Position numbers and translations under genes: made by a program
Notes under the pieces: generated by a model
The model's input: only the letters and a program-made list of their open reading frames with translations
Database searches by the model: none
Told to the model about the DNA's origin: nothing
Source: Ignavibacteriota bacterium
GTDB taxonomy: Bacteria; Bacteroidota; Ignavibacteria; Tepidaquicellales; Tepidaquicellaceae
Assembly: GCA_016218085.1 (NCBI GenBank)
Contig: JACREY010000021.1
Coordinates: forward strand, 1 to 64,000
Reading direction: 5' to 3'
Length of the DNA: 64,000 bases
Shown here: positions 42,561 through 50,850 of the stretch, piece after piece
How positions within the stretch are numbered: the first letter of the stretch is position 1
How the letters are laid out: each line of letters opens with the position of its first letter

Positions 42561-43424
42561 TCAGTCATTCTTTAAAACTTTTTCAAGATATTCCCTGTAA
42601 AGGGATTTTGGAATTTCGGATATTACTTTTTCAAACTGCTTCCTGTCAATGAATCCCATATGATAAGCAATTTCCTCGATACAGGCAACTTTAAGTCCCT
42701 GCCTGTCTTCTATTACACCGAAGAAATGTGAAGCCTGAAGAAGCGATTCGGGAGTACCGGTATCGAGCCATGCTACCCCGCGTCCGATTTTTTCGACATT
42801 GAGTTTTCCTTTTTTCAGGTATTCGATATTAACGTCTGTAATTTCAAGTTCGCCGCGCGCAGAAGGTTTAAGATTTTTTGAAATATTCACTACTTCATTA
42901 TCATAGACATAAAATCCCGGGACTGCATAATTTGACTTTGGCATTTTAGGTTTTTCTTCGAGTGAAATTGCCTTCCCGTTTTCATCGAATTCAACTATAC
43001 CGTATCTTTCGGGGTCGGTAACCTGATATCCGAATACTGTTGCACCCTTATTATTTTTAATGGCATTATAAATAAAATCGAGTTTGCCATAAAAAATATT
43101 ATCACCGAGTATAAGCGATACGCTGTCATCTCCGATAAACTTATCACCAAGTATAAACGATTCGGCTATTCCGTTAGGCGCTGACTGTACAACATATTCA
43201 ATAGAAAGGCCTATATGTTTTCCGTCTCCGAAAAGCTTTTTATATTGAGGAATTGTCTCTTCATTCGAGATAATAAGAATTTCTTTAATTCCGCTAAGCA
43301 TCAAAATTGAAAGCGGGTAATAAATTAACGGTTTATCATAAATCAGGGTAAGTTGTTTGCTGTAAATTTTGGATATCGGGTAAAGTCTCGTACCCGCGCC
43401 GCCTGCAAGGATAATACCTTTCAT
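42561..43424 (-). CDS. rfbA: glucose-1-phosphate thymidylyltransferase
   Basis: First enzyme of dTDP-sugar synthesis: dTTP plus glucose-1-phosphate to dTDP-glucose. 287 residues, standard length. MKGIILAGGAGTRLYPISKIYSKQL is the nucleotide-binding loop; YDKPLIYYPLSILMLSGI, GDNIFYG, VEFDENGKAISLEEKPKMPKSNYAVPGFYVYD and RGVAWLDTGTPESLLQAS follow in order. It belongs to the minus-strand group galE-rfbA-rfbC, 65 bp after galE. Confidence 0.96.
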   Translation of the reverse strand: MKGIILAGGAGTRLYPISKIYSKQLTLIYDKPLIYYPLSILMLSGIKEILIISNEETIPQYKKLFGDGKHIGLSIEYVVQSAPNGIAESFILGDKFIGDDSVSLILGDNIFYGKLDFIYNAIKNNKGATVFGYQVTDPERYGIVEFDENGKAISLEEKPKMPKSNYAVPGFYVYDNEVVNISKNLKPSARGELEITDVNIEYLKKGKLNVEKIGRGVAWLDTGTPESLLQASHFFGVIEDRQGLKVACIEEIAYHMGFIDRKQFEKVISEIPKSLYREYLEKVLKND

Positions 43425-43489
43425 ACTTATGTGTTTAGTTGTTAGTGATTAGTTTTTTATTTTATTTGTTATTTGCAATTTGTTATTTG

Positions 43490-44461
43490 CTAATACTTTT
43501 GATTTTTATGCCAGTTCCAGGCTGTTTCTAAAATTCTCTCCAGATTATATTTCGGTTTCCAGTCTAATAATTCTTTTGCTTTTTTATTATCAGCAACTAA
43601 AATTGCAGGGTCACCTGCTCGTCTTCCGACAATTTCTGATTTAATTTCTTTGCCTGTAATTTTCCTTGCCGCATCAATAATTTCTTTTACAGAATACCCG
43701 TTACCTGTGCCGAGATTTATTATAGTTGAGTCACCTTTTTCAATATACTGCAAAGCTTTAATATGCGCATCAGCTAAATCGTTCACATGAATATAATCTC
43801 TTATGCAGGTTCCGTCAGGAGTTTCATAATCATCTCCGTAAATTTTAATGCTATCTCTTTTTCCAAGTGCAGTAAACAATACAAGCGGAATCAGGTGCGG
43901 TTCAGGGTCGTGGCTCTCGCCTATAGAAGCATCATCCGAATCACCTGCCGCATTAAAATACCGTAGTGCAGCATATTTTAATCCGTGAGCAGTTTCAAAG
44001 TCGCTCAGGATATTTTCAATCATATATTTTGTTCGGGCATACGGATTTATCGGATTCGGCGGTTCATTTTCGGAAATAGGCACATTTTCAGGATTTCCGT
44101 AAATCGAGCAGGTTGAAGAAAACACAAACTTTTTAATTCCCAGTTCATTAATAACTTTAATCAAATTGAAACTGCCTACAACATTATTCTGATAGTACAA
44201 TCCCGGATTTTCAACTGATTCGCCTACATATGCAAATGCAGCAAAATGAATCACAGAATCAATATTATATTTACGAATGGCTTTTTTCAGGCCGGCTTCA
44301 TCCAGCAGATCTGTTTTTTCAAAATGAACATTATCGGGTACAGCTTTTCTATGTCCGCGGGACAGATTATCCAGTACAACAACATCGAAACCGTTTTCCG
44401 TTAATTTCTTAACTGTATGCGAGCCTATATATCCGGCTCCTCCTGTTACCAAAACTGCCAT
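43490..44461 (-). CDS. galE: UDP-glucose 4-epimerase
   Basis: Interconverts UDP-glucose and UDP-galactose using tightly bound NAD+. 323 residues. VTGGAGYIGSHTVKKL (about 5-20) binds NAD; FAAFAYVGESVENPGLYY, SSTCSIYG with the catalytic Ser, YARTKYMIE with Tyr/Lys, RYFNAAGD and IRDYIHVNDLADAHI follow, all typical of GalE. First gene of the group galE-rfbA-rfbC. ATG at 44461 immediately precedes the nucleotide-binding motif. Confidence 0.95.
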   Translation of the reverse strand: MAVLVTGGAGYIGSHTVKKLTENGFDVVVLDNLSRGHRKAVPDNVHFEKTDLLDEAGLKKAIRKYNIDSVIHFAAFAYVGESVENPGLYYQNNVVGSFNLIKVINELGIKKFVFSSTCSIYGNPENVPISENEPPNPINPYARTKYMIENILSDFETAHGLKYAALRYFNAAGDSDDASIGESHDPEPHLIPLVLFTALGKRDSIKIYGDDYETPDGTCIRDYIHVNDLADAHIKALQYIEKGDSTIINLGTGNGYSVKEIIDAARKITGKEIKSEIVGRRAGDPAILVADNKKAKELLDWKPKYNLERILETAWNWHKNQKY

Positions 44462-44714
44462 TATTATAAAATAATTAACTAATCGATTAAATTAATTAAA
44501 ATTTTTCAAATATTAAGTGTAATTAATGGAAATAGTAAATGGTAAATAGTAAATAGTAAAAAAGTAGAAAGTATAAAGTAAAAGGTTGAAAACTTAAGGA
44601 AAAAGCGATGGGTAAAAGTTAAATATGAAGCGGAATGAATAAAACATAAGAGAATTATATGACTTTAAAAAACTTTACAAACTTTACGAACTTTATAACT
44701 TTACAAACTGATTC
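44462..44714. other. intergenic region with AT-rich GTAAATAGT repeats
   Basis: GTAAATGGTAAATAGTAAATAGTAAAAAAG at about 44534-44565 and ACTTTACAAACTTTACGAACTTTATAACTTTACAAACTG near 44673-44710, both imperfect short repeats. No gene seen. Confidence 0.55.
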
Positions 44715-44985
44715 GCAGAGAGTGAGGGATTAGCTTCGCTGTTCCCTTTCGCACGCTAAATGAAAAAAGATATATCCTGCTTAATAGTAAGCAAAATAAA
44801 TCTTGCAGAGAGTGAGGGATTAGCTTCGCTGTTCCCTTTTCGCACGCTAAATGAAAAAAGATTTATCCTGCTTAATAGTAAGCAAAATAAATCTTGCAGA
44901 GAGTGAGGGATTAGCTTCGCTGTTCCCTTTCGCAAGCTAAATGAAAAAAGATATATCCTGCTTAATAGTAAGCAAAATAAATCTT
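44715..44985 (-). repeat. tandem copies of the tRNA-Ser 3' tail plus terminator
   Basis: Three units start (plus-strand reading) with GCAGAGAGTGAGGGATT at 44715, 44805 and 44896; the real tRNA gene has the same sequence from 44986. Periods are 90, 91 and 90 bp. The 17 bp are the complement of the tRNA acceptor 3' strand and T-stem. Each unit then has AGCTTCGCTGTTCCC...GCTAAATG and an AT-rich hairpin. In the direction of tRNA transcription the layout is tRNA-Ser, terminator, then three times tail fragment plus terminator. Differences between units are single bases (one extra T, GCAAGC for GCACGC, TTTAT for TATAT). Confidence 0.9.
44944..44985 (-). terminator. terminator of tRNA-Ser, repeated in each array unit
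   Basis: On the minus strand AAGATTTATTTTGCTTA, loop CTAT, TAAGCAGGATATATCTT then TTTTT. Near-copies lie at about 44763-44803 and 44853-44894. Confidence 0.8.
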
Positions 44986-44986
44986 G

Positions 44987-45073
44987 CAGAGAGTGAGGGA
45001 TTCGAACCCTCGATACGCTTTCACGTATACACGCTCTCCAGGCGTGCCTCTTAAACCACTCGAGCAACTCTCT
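44987..45073 (-). tRNA. tRNA-Ser (anticodon GGA)
   Basis: Minus-strand gene of 87 nt. The acceptor AGAGAGT pairs with ACTCTCT, discriminator G. D-arm GCTCGAGTGG. Anticodon stem CACGC/GCGTG with loop CTGGAGA, so the anticodon is GGA (serine UCC/UCU). The long variable arm ATACGTGAAAGCGTAT is typical of class II serine tRNAs. T-arm GAGGGTTCGAATCCCTC. CCA is not encoded (GCAAG follows). Downstream are a terminator and three partial copies of its 3' tail. Confidence 0.96.
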
Positions 45074-45235
45074 GTGTGAAAGTGTGTAATTTACCAATTT
45101 TTATGGATTTTTGAAAGACTTAATTTTCGGTACCCGGGAATTAATTAATAAAAAAACTATTTTTATGAGGTTTTTACATTTTTTTCGAATTCCTATTACA
45201 TTATTTTTACACAACAGAGTTTTGAACTGATAAAA

Positions 45236-45532
45236 ATGGAATTAAAATTAATAATACCGCGAAACGCACTTTTCGGAGCTTGTCCAAAATGCAATAAGGA
45301 ATTAGCGTTAGATAGAGTAAAATCTTCGGGAAAATTCGAGAAGTTTTATCTTTCGCTTTTCAAGCTAAAAAAATACCACTGCAAAAACTGCAAGTGGTAT
45401 GGGAAACTATCTGTATATGCTTTTCCTAAAAACATTAAAAAGATATTACTGAACTATCTGCTGTTGTTAGTTTTAATAGCATTCAGCAGTTTCGCTATCA
45501 GTTATATTTTACGGAAATTGTTTATTCCGTAA
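45236..45532 (+). CDS. small zinc-ribbon membrane protein
   Basis: A 98-residue protein I do not recognise as a named family. N-terminal zinc ribbon with C17-PK-C20 and C50-KN-C53 (ACPKCNKELALD, KKYHCKNCKWYG), then a single membrane helix (about 72-92, LLNYLLLLVLIAFSSFAISYI) and a basic tail. The ribbon would face the cytoplasm or periplasm depending on orientation; the basic KNIKK before the helix favours cytoplasmic. Its 3' end overlaps the 3' end of the convergent dedA gene by 11 bp, so there is no room for a terminator between them. Confidence 0.65.
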   Translation: MELKLIIPRNALFGACPKCNKELALDRVKSSGKFEKFYLSLFKLKKYHCKNCKWYGKLSVYAFPKNIKKILLNYLLLLVLIAFSSFAISYILRKLFIP

Positions 45533-46181
45533 TTTTCTTTTCTTTATTCTGTTTTATCTTGTGCGAAATAAATTTTATTATAGCAGGAAGCAGGGAAACA
45601 AACACAACGATAATTATAACAAGTTCGAGTCTTTTCACTACCCCGGGGAACAGCTGTCCCAGGAAGTACCCTATAAATGTCATACTCAGCACCCAGGAAA
45701 CCCCGCCGATAATATCATACATCAGGAACTTAGAATATTTCATCTGTCCGACGCCCGCAACAGTTGCGGCAAATGTTCTGATAATAGGCATAAAGCGGGC
45801 AACCACAATCGTCATTCCACCGTATTTATCATAGAAGCTTTTTGTTTTTAGAATATAATCTTTTCGGAAAAGGAAGGATTTTTCCTTTGTAAAAATTTTC
45901 GGACCAAGCTTGTAACCGATGAGGTAACCGATTGAATCACCCAAAAGAGTAGCGGTTATCAGCAGAACGACCAGTAAAGTAATATCGAGTTGGCCACGGG
46001 CGGCAAAAATCCCAGCTGTCACAAGAAGTGAATCGCCGGGGAGGAAGAATCCTACGAGCATTCCTGTTTCAGCAAAAACAAAAACCGTGAGCAATGTATA
46101 AGCAATGCCATTCCTGCATGCATAGTCAATCAGATACTCCAGATCCGTAAGGTGAGTAAAAATTTCTTTTAATACTTCCAA
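45522..46181 (-). CDS. DedA-family membrane protein
   Basis: Inner-membrane protein of 219 residues in the DedA/SNARE-associated family, thought to act as lipid-carrier flippases or proton-coupled transporters. Signature: FAETGMLVGFFLPGDSLLVTAG (about 36-57), LLGDSIGYLIGYKLGP, and the re-entrant-loop segment FYDKYGGMTIVVARFMPIIRTFAATVAGVGQM (about 113-145) with the conserved Arg residues. Four to five hydrophobic segments; basic C-terminus. It follows the uvrD gene by 37 bp on the same strand. Confidence 0.92.
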   Translation of the reverse strand: MEVLKEIFTHLTDLEYLIDYACRNGIAYTLLTVFVFAETGMLVGFFLPGDSLLVTAGIFAARGQLDITLLVVLLITATLLGDSIGYLIGYKLGPKIFTKEKSFLFRKDYILKTKSFYDKYGGMTIVVARFMPIIRTFAATVAGVGQMKYSKFLMYDIIGGVSWVLSMTFIGYFLGQLFPGVVKRLELVIIIVVFVSLLPAIIKFISHKIKQNKEKKITE

Positions 46182-46218
46182 ATTATAATAATTTTATTTA
46201 TTAAAAAATCAATTTAAA

Positions 46219-48453
46219 TTATTCGCATTCCACTCTCATCTTTGCATACTTCAGAATAATTTTCTTCAATCCGATGTCATCAAAATAAATATCAGCTTTT
46301 TTATCCAGTCCTTTTCCTGAAACTGAAATCACGGTACCTTTTCCGAATGTGTCGTGATAAATATTTACCCCTTTTCTGACATCCGGAAATTTATCTTCAG
46401 CCGGAGATTCTGCTGTGCTTTTCCTTTTTTCGTAATAGTTGTAATCCAGTGCAATCTTTTTCGGTTTTGACTCAGATTCTTCCATTCTGTTCTGAGCTCG
46501 CCCCCTGTTGATTCTAAGGCGCTCGTAGAAGACTATATTTTTTTCATCAACTTCAGAATCAATTTCTTTTAGGAACCTCGATTTCATCTGGTATTGCTGG
46601 ATGCCGAACCTGTACCGCTGGTTTGCATAGGAGATATACAGCTTTTCTTTCGCGCGTGTAACTGCAACATAGAATAATCTTCTTTCCTCTTCCATATCGT
46701 CTTCGGTATTGATTGCTCCGCTGACGGGGAAAAGCCCCTCTTCCAGTCCGGTGATAAACACAACGGGATATTCGAGGCCTTTTGAAGAGTGAATAGTCAT
46801 CAATGTGACTGCGTTCTTTTTGTTATCGACTTCATCTATATCGGCAACGAGCGATACCTGCTGAAGAAAATTTTCAAGTGATGCATCTTCCGTACCGTCT
46901 TCATATTCGGCAACAGCGGAAATCAGTTCGTTGATATTGTTTACTCTCTCATCCGATTCAGCGGTATTTTCAAGACGCAGTTCTTTCAGTATTCCCATTT
47001 CATCGATAACACCTCTCACGACTTCAGAAAGGGAGATATCATCTTTCAGGTAAGAATATTTATTTATAAAGTTCAGAATTTCAAGCAGAAGATTTTTTGT
47101 TCTTGAGCTGAATCCGCCGGCTTCATCCAGAAGTTTAATTGCTTCGGAAAGTTGAATATTTTTTTCAGCAGCCAAAACGGAAAGCTTTTCCACAGTAGTT
47201 TTGCCCACACCGGTTTTCAGGTTCAGCACTCTCTGCATTGCTTCGTCGTCTTTTTGATTGACTATTATTTTCAGGTGGCAGAGAATATCCTTGATTTCCT
47301 TTCTCTGGTAAAACCTAATGCCGCCGACAATAATATACGGAATCCCGTTTTGCCTGAATGATTCTTCGAGTATTCTTGACTGAGCATTTGTCCTGTAAAG
47401 AACGGCAAAGTCACCGAAGTTCAGTTTGCGTTTATGGATTTCCTGAGAAATATATTTTGTTATCCTTGCGGCTTCGTCTTTATCTGTCATGGTTTCGAGG
47501 ATATGTATTTCCTCACCGCCGTTATTATCAGTCCAGAGATTTTTTTCAATCTGCTTTGTATTTTTTTTAATCACGCATCCTGCAAATGTGAGTATATTCT
47601 GAGTAGAGCGGTAATTTTGCTCAAGCTTCACAACAGCGCTATCTGAAAAATCCGATTCGAAGTCAAAAATATTCTGAATCTCCGCTCCGCGCCATTTATA
47701 TATAGACTGTGCATCATCGCCCACGACTGATATATTCTTATATTTTCCCGCGAGCATTTTTGAAATGATATACTGGGCTTTATTAGTATCCTGATATTCG
47801 TCTATGAGAAGGAATTTAAACCTGTCCTGATATTTTTCCAGTACATCGGGATGTTTCTCGAAAAGCTCAATCGGCTTCATCAGCAGATCATCAAAGTCCA
47901 TAGCATTATTTTTATGAAGAATGCGCTGATATTCGGGATAGATCTTTTCGATTATCTGTTCGTAAAAAGTTTTAGCAGTCACAGAGAATTCATCCGGATA
48001 AATCAGCTTATTTTTCAGGTAGCTGATATTTGACTGCACACCGCGCGGGTTTGTTTTCTCTGTCGATATTCCGCTGTCGGACATAATCTGTTTAATCACG
48101 TTAATAGAATCGTCGGTATCGTAAATTGTAAAGTTGCGTGTAAAGCCGATGCGTTCTGCTTCCATACGGAGCAGGCGCGCAAAAATCGAATGGAATGTTC
48201 CCATCCATATTTTATCGGGATCCACGCTGACCAGAGCCGCGACTCTTTCCTTCATTTCATTTGCAGCTTTGTTTGTAAATGTTAATGCAAGAATATTATA
48301 CGGACTGACGCCGGATTCGACCAGGTGTGCTACTTTATAAGTCAAGACGCGCGTTTTACCGCTTCCCGCGCCTGCTATTATCATACAGGGACCATCTATC
48401 TGCTCAACCGCCGTCTTCTGTTCAGGATTCAGTACCGATAAATCTAAAGGCAT
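46219..48453 (-). CDS. pcrA: UvrD/PcrA-type ATP-dependent DNA helicase
   Basis: Superfamily 1A 3'-5' helicase for nucleotide excision/mismatch repair and replication restart. 744 residues, usual length. Order of motifs: Q motif LNPEQKTAVEQIDGPCMI, Walker A GAGSGKTRVLT, TFTNKAANEMKERV (Ia), LIDEYQDTNKAQY (II), VVGDDAQSIYKWRGAEI (III), VKLEQNYRSTQNIL (IV), LMTIHSSKGLEYPVVF (V) and RRLFYVAVTRAKEKLY (VI). The C-terminal ~60 residues (DTFGKGTVISVSGKG) form the UvrD/PcrA tail domain that binds RNA polymerase in this family. Whether PcrA or UvrD is the better name cannot be told; either fits. Confidence 0.95.
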   Translation of the reverse strand: MPLDLSVLNPEQKTAVEQIDGPCMIIAGAGSGKTRVLTYKVAHLVESGVSPYNILALTFTNKAANEMKERVAALVSVDPDKIWMGTFHSIFARLLRMEAERIGFTRNFTIYDTDDSINVIKQIMSDSGISTEKTNPRGVQSNISYLKNKLIYPDEFSVTAKTFYEQIIEKIYPEYQRILHKNNAMDFDDLLMKPIELFEKHPDVLEKYQDRFKFLLIDEYQDTNKAQYIISKMLAGKYKNISVVGDDAQSIYKWRGAEIQNIFDFESDFSDSAVVKLEQNYRSTQNILTFAGCVIKKNTKQIEKNLWTDNNGGEEIHILETMTDKDEAARITKYISQEIHKRKLNFGDFAVLYRTNAQSRILEESFRQNGIPYIIVGGIRFYQRKEIKDILCHLKIIVNQKDDEAMQRVLNLKTGVGKTTVEKLSVLAAEKNIQLSEAIKLLDEAGGFSSRTKNLLLEILNFINKYSYLKDDISLSEVVRGVIDEMGILKELRLENTAESDERVNNINELISAVAEYEDGTEDASLENFLQQVSLVADIDEVDNKKNAVTLMTIHSSKGLEYPVVFITGLEEGLFPVSGAINTEDDMEEERRLFYVAVTRAKEKLYISYANQRYRFGIQQYQMKSRFLKEIDSEVDEKNIVFYERLRINRGRAQNRMEESESKPKKIALDYNYYEKRKSTAESPAEDKFPDVRKGVNIYHDTFGKGTVISVSGKGLDKKADIYFDDIGLKKIILKYAKMRVECE

Positions 48454-48702
48454 TAACTAAATAATAAATTGGAATTCGAAAAAGGGAAAATACTCAAATT
48501 AAAGGAGAGAAAAAATATGAAAGGAAATAAGAACAATGAAAAATGAGTAATAAAGAGCAAAAAGCAAAAGTGGTTTCACAGAGATATACAAAGGGACACG
48601 GAGAGGGACTAATACACGAATGTCAATGACAAATTATATTGTCTTCAAATTTTAATCAAATTCCATAGTAAAAAATGCAGATTATATATAAATTGCAGTG
48701 TT

Positions 48703-49788
48703 ATGGGAGAAAACATTTTAGATTACACGCTTCAGGAATTAGAGGAAAGTATAATTGAACTCGGAGAAAAGAAATTCAGAGCCGCACAGATTTTTCCGCA
48801 GATTCACGACAGGAACATCAGGAACTTCGACGAGTTTAAGAACATACCAAAAGAGCTTTCCGAAAAGCTTAAATCAAAATTCGAAATCAGGTATCCCGAG
48901 CTAATAGAAGTAAGAAATTCTTCAATAGACAGGACGAAAAAATTCCTTTTCGGCATTCCCGGCACGAATGAAAAAATCGAATCGGTTTTGATTTCGGAGA
49001 AGGGCAGGAACACGATATGCGTATCCACGCAGGCGGGATGCAATGCAGGGTGCGAGTTCTGCGCCACGGGCAAGATGGGTTTTAAGAAAAACCTTAGCGC
49101 GGGAGAGATACTTGCCCAGATATACACAGTAACAAGAGAGATTGGTGAAAAGCCCTCTAATATAGTATATATGGGTATGGGCGAGCCGTTTTTAAATTAC
49201 GATAATGTGATTAAGTCACTAAAGATAATCACGGATGAGAAAGGTTACGGATTATCATCAAGGAAAATCACGGTATCGACAATCGGATTCACTGGAAAGA
49301 TTAAAAAATTTGCAGAAGATTTAACTTCGGTTGACAATAAATTAATGCGCAATATTAAACTTGCGTTATCGCTGCATTCGACTGACAGGGGTCTGCGTGA
49401 AAAGATAATTCCGCTTTCGAAGATAAATCCCCTGCCGAAGATATTCGAAGAGCTGAATTATTTTTACAAGACGACAAAGAACAAGGTGACTTTTGAATAC
49501 ATTTATTTCGAGGGGTTGAACGATACAGAAAATGATATAAAGAGGCTGACTAAGCTGGTAAAGATGTTTCCGAGCAATATAAATTTAATTCCGTTTCACC
49601 CGATAGATTTTCCGATGGGTGCACCACTGGAAAGATACAGCGGGAAAGAATTTTCACTTTCAAAAGATAAAATATTTGATTTTATTGAAAAGCTGAAAAA
49701 AAACGGAGTTATAGTAAATTTGCGGAACAGTGCGGGTGTGGATATATATGCCGCGTGCGGACAGCTTGCGGGAAGAAACCAGAAATGA
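48703..49788 (+). CDS. rlmN: 23S rRNA (adenine2503-C2)-methyltransferase RlmN
   Basis: Radical-SAM enzyme that methylates A2503 of 23S rRNA (and often A37 of some tRNAs). 361 residues. The Fe-S cluster cysteines are C113, C117 and C120 (AGCNAGCEFCATGKMGF), and the mechanistic Cys near the C-terminus is C352 (YAACGQLAG). GMGEPFLNYDNV, SLHSTDRGLREKIIPLSK and LIPFHPIDFPMGAP also match. adk follows after 25 bp on the same strand, so they may be co-transcribed. Weak ribosome binding site. Confidence 0.96.
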   Translation: MGENILDYTLQELEESIIELGEKKFRAAQIFPQIHDRNIRNFDEFKNIPKELSEKLKSKFEIRYPELIEVRNSSIDRTKKFLFGIPGTNEKIESVLISEKGRNTICVSTQAGCNAGCEFCATGKMGFKKNLSAGEILAQIYTVTREIGEKPSNIVYMGMGEPFLNYDNVIKSLKIITDEKGYGLSSRKITVSTIGFTGKIKKFAEDLTSVDNKLMRNIKLALSLHSTDRGLREKIIPLSKINPLPKIFEELNYFYKTTKNKVTFEYIYFEGLNDTENDIKRLTKLVKMFPSNINLIPFHPIDFPMGAPLERYSGKEFSLSKDKIFDFIEKLKKNGVIVNLRNSAGVDIYAACGQLAGRNQK

Positions 49789-49813
49789 TGAAAGACAAAT
49801 TAAATAATTTTAT

Positions 49814-50368
49814 ATGTACAATCTATTAATATTCGGTCCTCCCGGAGTAGGGAAAGGTACACAGGCAAAGCTCATATCCGAAAGATTCGGATTATTTCAT
49901 TTATCTACAGGAGAGTATTTACGAAAGGCAATCGATGAAGGCACGGAGCTTGGTAAAAAGGCAAAGGAGATTGTAGAAGGCGGCTCGCTGGTACCCGATA
50001 ATATTATGATAGGAATAGTAAAGGAAGCACTTATAAAAAACACGACAGATAAGGGATTCATTCTGGACGGATTCCCGAGAACAATCCCACAGGCAGAGGC
50101 TTTATCGGAAATTTTTAATGAACTGAACTTTAAGAATATTCACGTTTTGCATCTGACGGCAGATGAAGACGAGCTGGTAAGAAGACTTTTAAACAGAGGC
50201 AGAGGAGATGATACAGAGGATACAATTAAGCACAGGCTACACGTTTATGAAGACGCCACGAAACCAGTAATAGAATATTATGACGGAAGGACAATAATTA
50301 TAGATGGTATAGGAGAAATCGAGGAAATAAACGCAATAATATTAGAAAAATTGAAGGATTTGGGATAA
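49814..50368 (+). CDS. adk: adenylate kinase (short LID type)
   Basis: Interconverts ATP plus AMP with two ADP. 184 residues. P-loop GPPGVGKGTQAK (about 8-19), FHLSTGEYLRKAI, AMP-binding FILDGFPRTIPQAEAL (about 79-94) and RLLNRGRGDDTEDTIKHRL. The LID is the short form (no cysteine zinc site), which accounts for the length being below the 214 of long forms. The gene follows rlmN closely. Confidence 0.96.
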   Translation: MYNLLIFGPPGVGKGTQAKLISERFGLFHLSTGEYLRKAIDEGTELGKKAKEIVEGGSLVPDNIMIGIVKEALIKNTTDKGFILDGFPRTIPQAEALSEIFNELNFKNIHVLHLTADEDELVRRLLNRGRGDDTEDTIKHRLHVYEDATKPVIEYYDGRTIIIDGIGEIEEINAIILEKLKDLG

Positions 50369-50438
50369 TTTCGGTATTGATTAGTTAATTGCTATTTAAA
50401 AATATATAATTTATTTTTACTAATTAAATTTAATAAAT

Positions 50439-50792
50439 ATGGCATCAAAAATTAAAGCAACGGAACTACAGGAAGGCAACATTGTAATTCTTGAGCCAAA
50501 GGGAAATTTTGTCGGCGGTGACGAGACCGATGACTTAAGGGATACAATCAAGAAATATGCAGACAGCGGCAATAAGAAATTGATTATAGATTTAGGCGGA
50601 GTATCATATTTAAACAGTACAGCACTTGGAGTACTGATTTCTTCCCATGCAAATTATACAAAAAGAGAAGGAAAGGTCAAGTTATGTCAGATTAACAAGA
50701 ACCTCGAGAATCTTTTTGTAATAACTAAACTTTCTTTGATTTTTGATTCTTTCCCAAAACAGGAAGAAGCAATAGCAAGTTTTGCAAACTAA
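50439..50792 (+). CDS. STAS-domain anti-sigma-factor antagonist-like protein
   Basis: A 117-residue single STAS domain of the SpoIIAA type. The phosphorylation site would be S60 in LGGVSYLNSTALGVLIS. Such proteins take part in partner-switching with a serine kinase/anti-sigma factor and a PP2C phosphatase; neither is in the window. It lies 70 bp after adk and 58 bp before the exbB-like gene, all on the same strand, so it may be regulated with either group. Not assignable to a specific sigma factor. Confidence 0.88.
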   Translation: MASKIKATELQEGNIVILEPKGNFVGGDETDDLRDTIKKYADSGNKKLIIDLGGVSYLNSTALGVLISSHANYTKREGKVKLCQINKNLENLFVITKLSLIFDSFPKQEEAIASFAN

Positions 50793-50850
50793 TTTTTTTA
50801 ACATAATATTTTAATTAATAAACTTTAAAGCAATCGGAGGTTAAATCTCA

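Noticed and set aside
44756-45097. Apparent 113-residue protein on the minus strand
   Set aside because: It runs through the tRNA-Ser gene and its tail repeats; the internal protein repeats only mirror the 90-bp DNA repeats.
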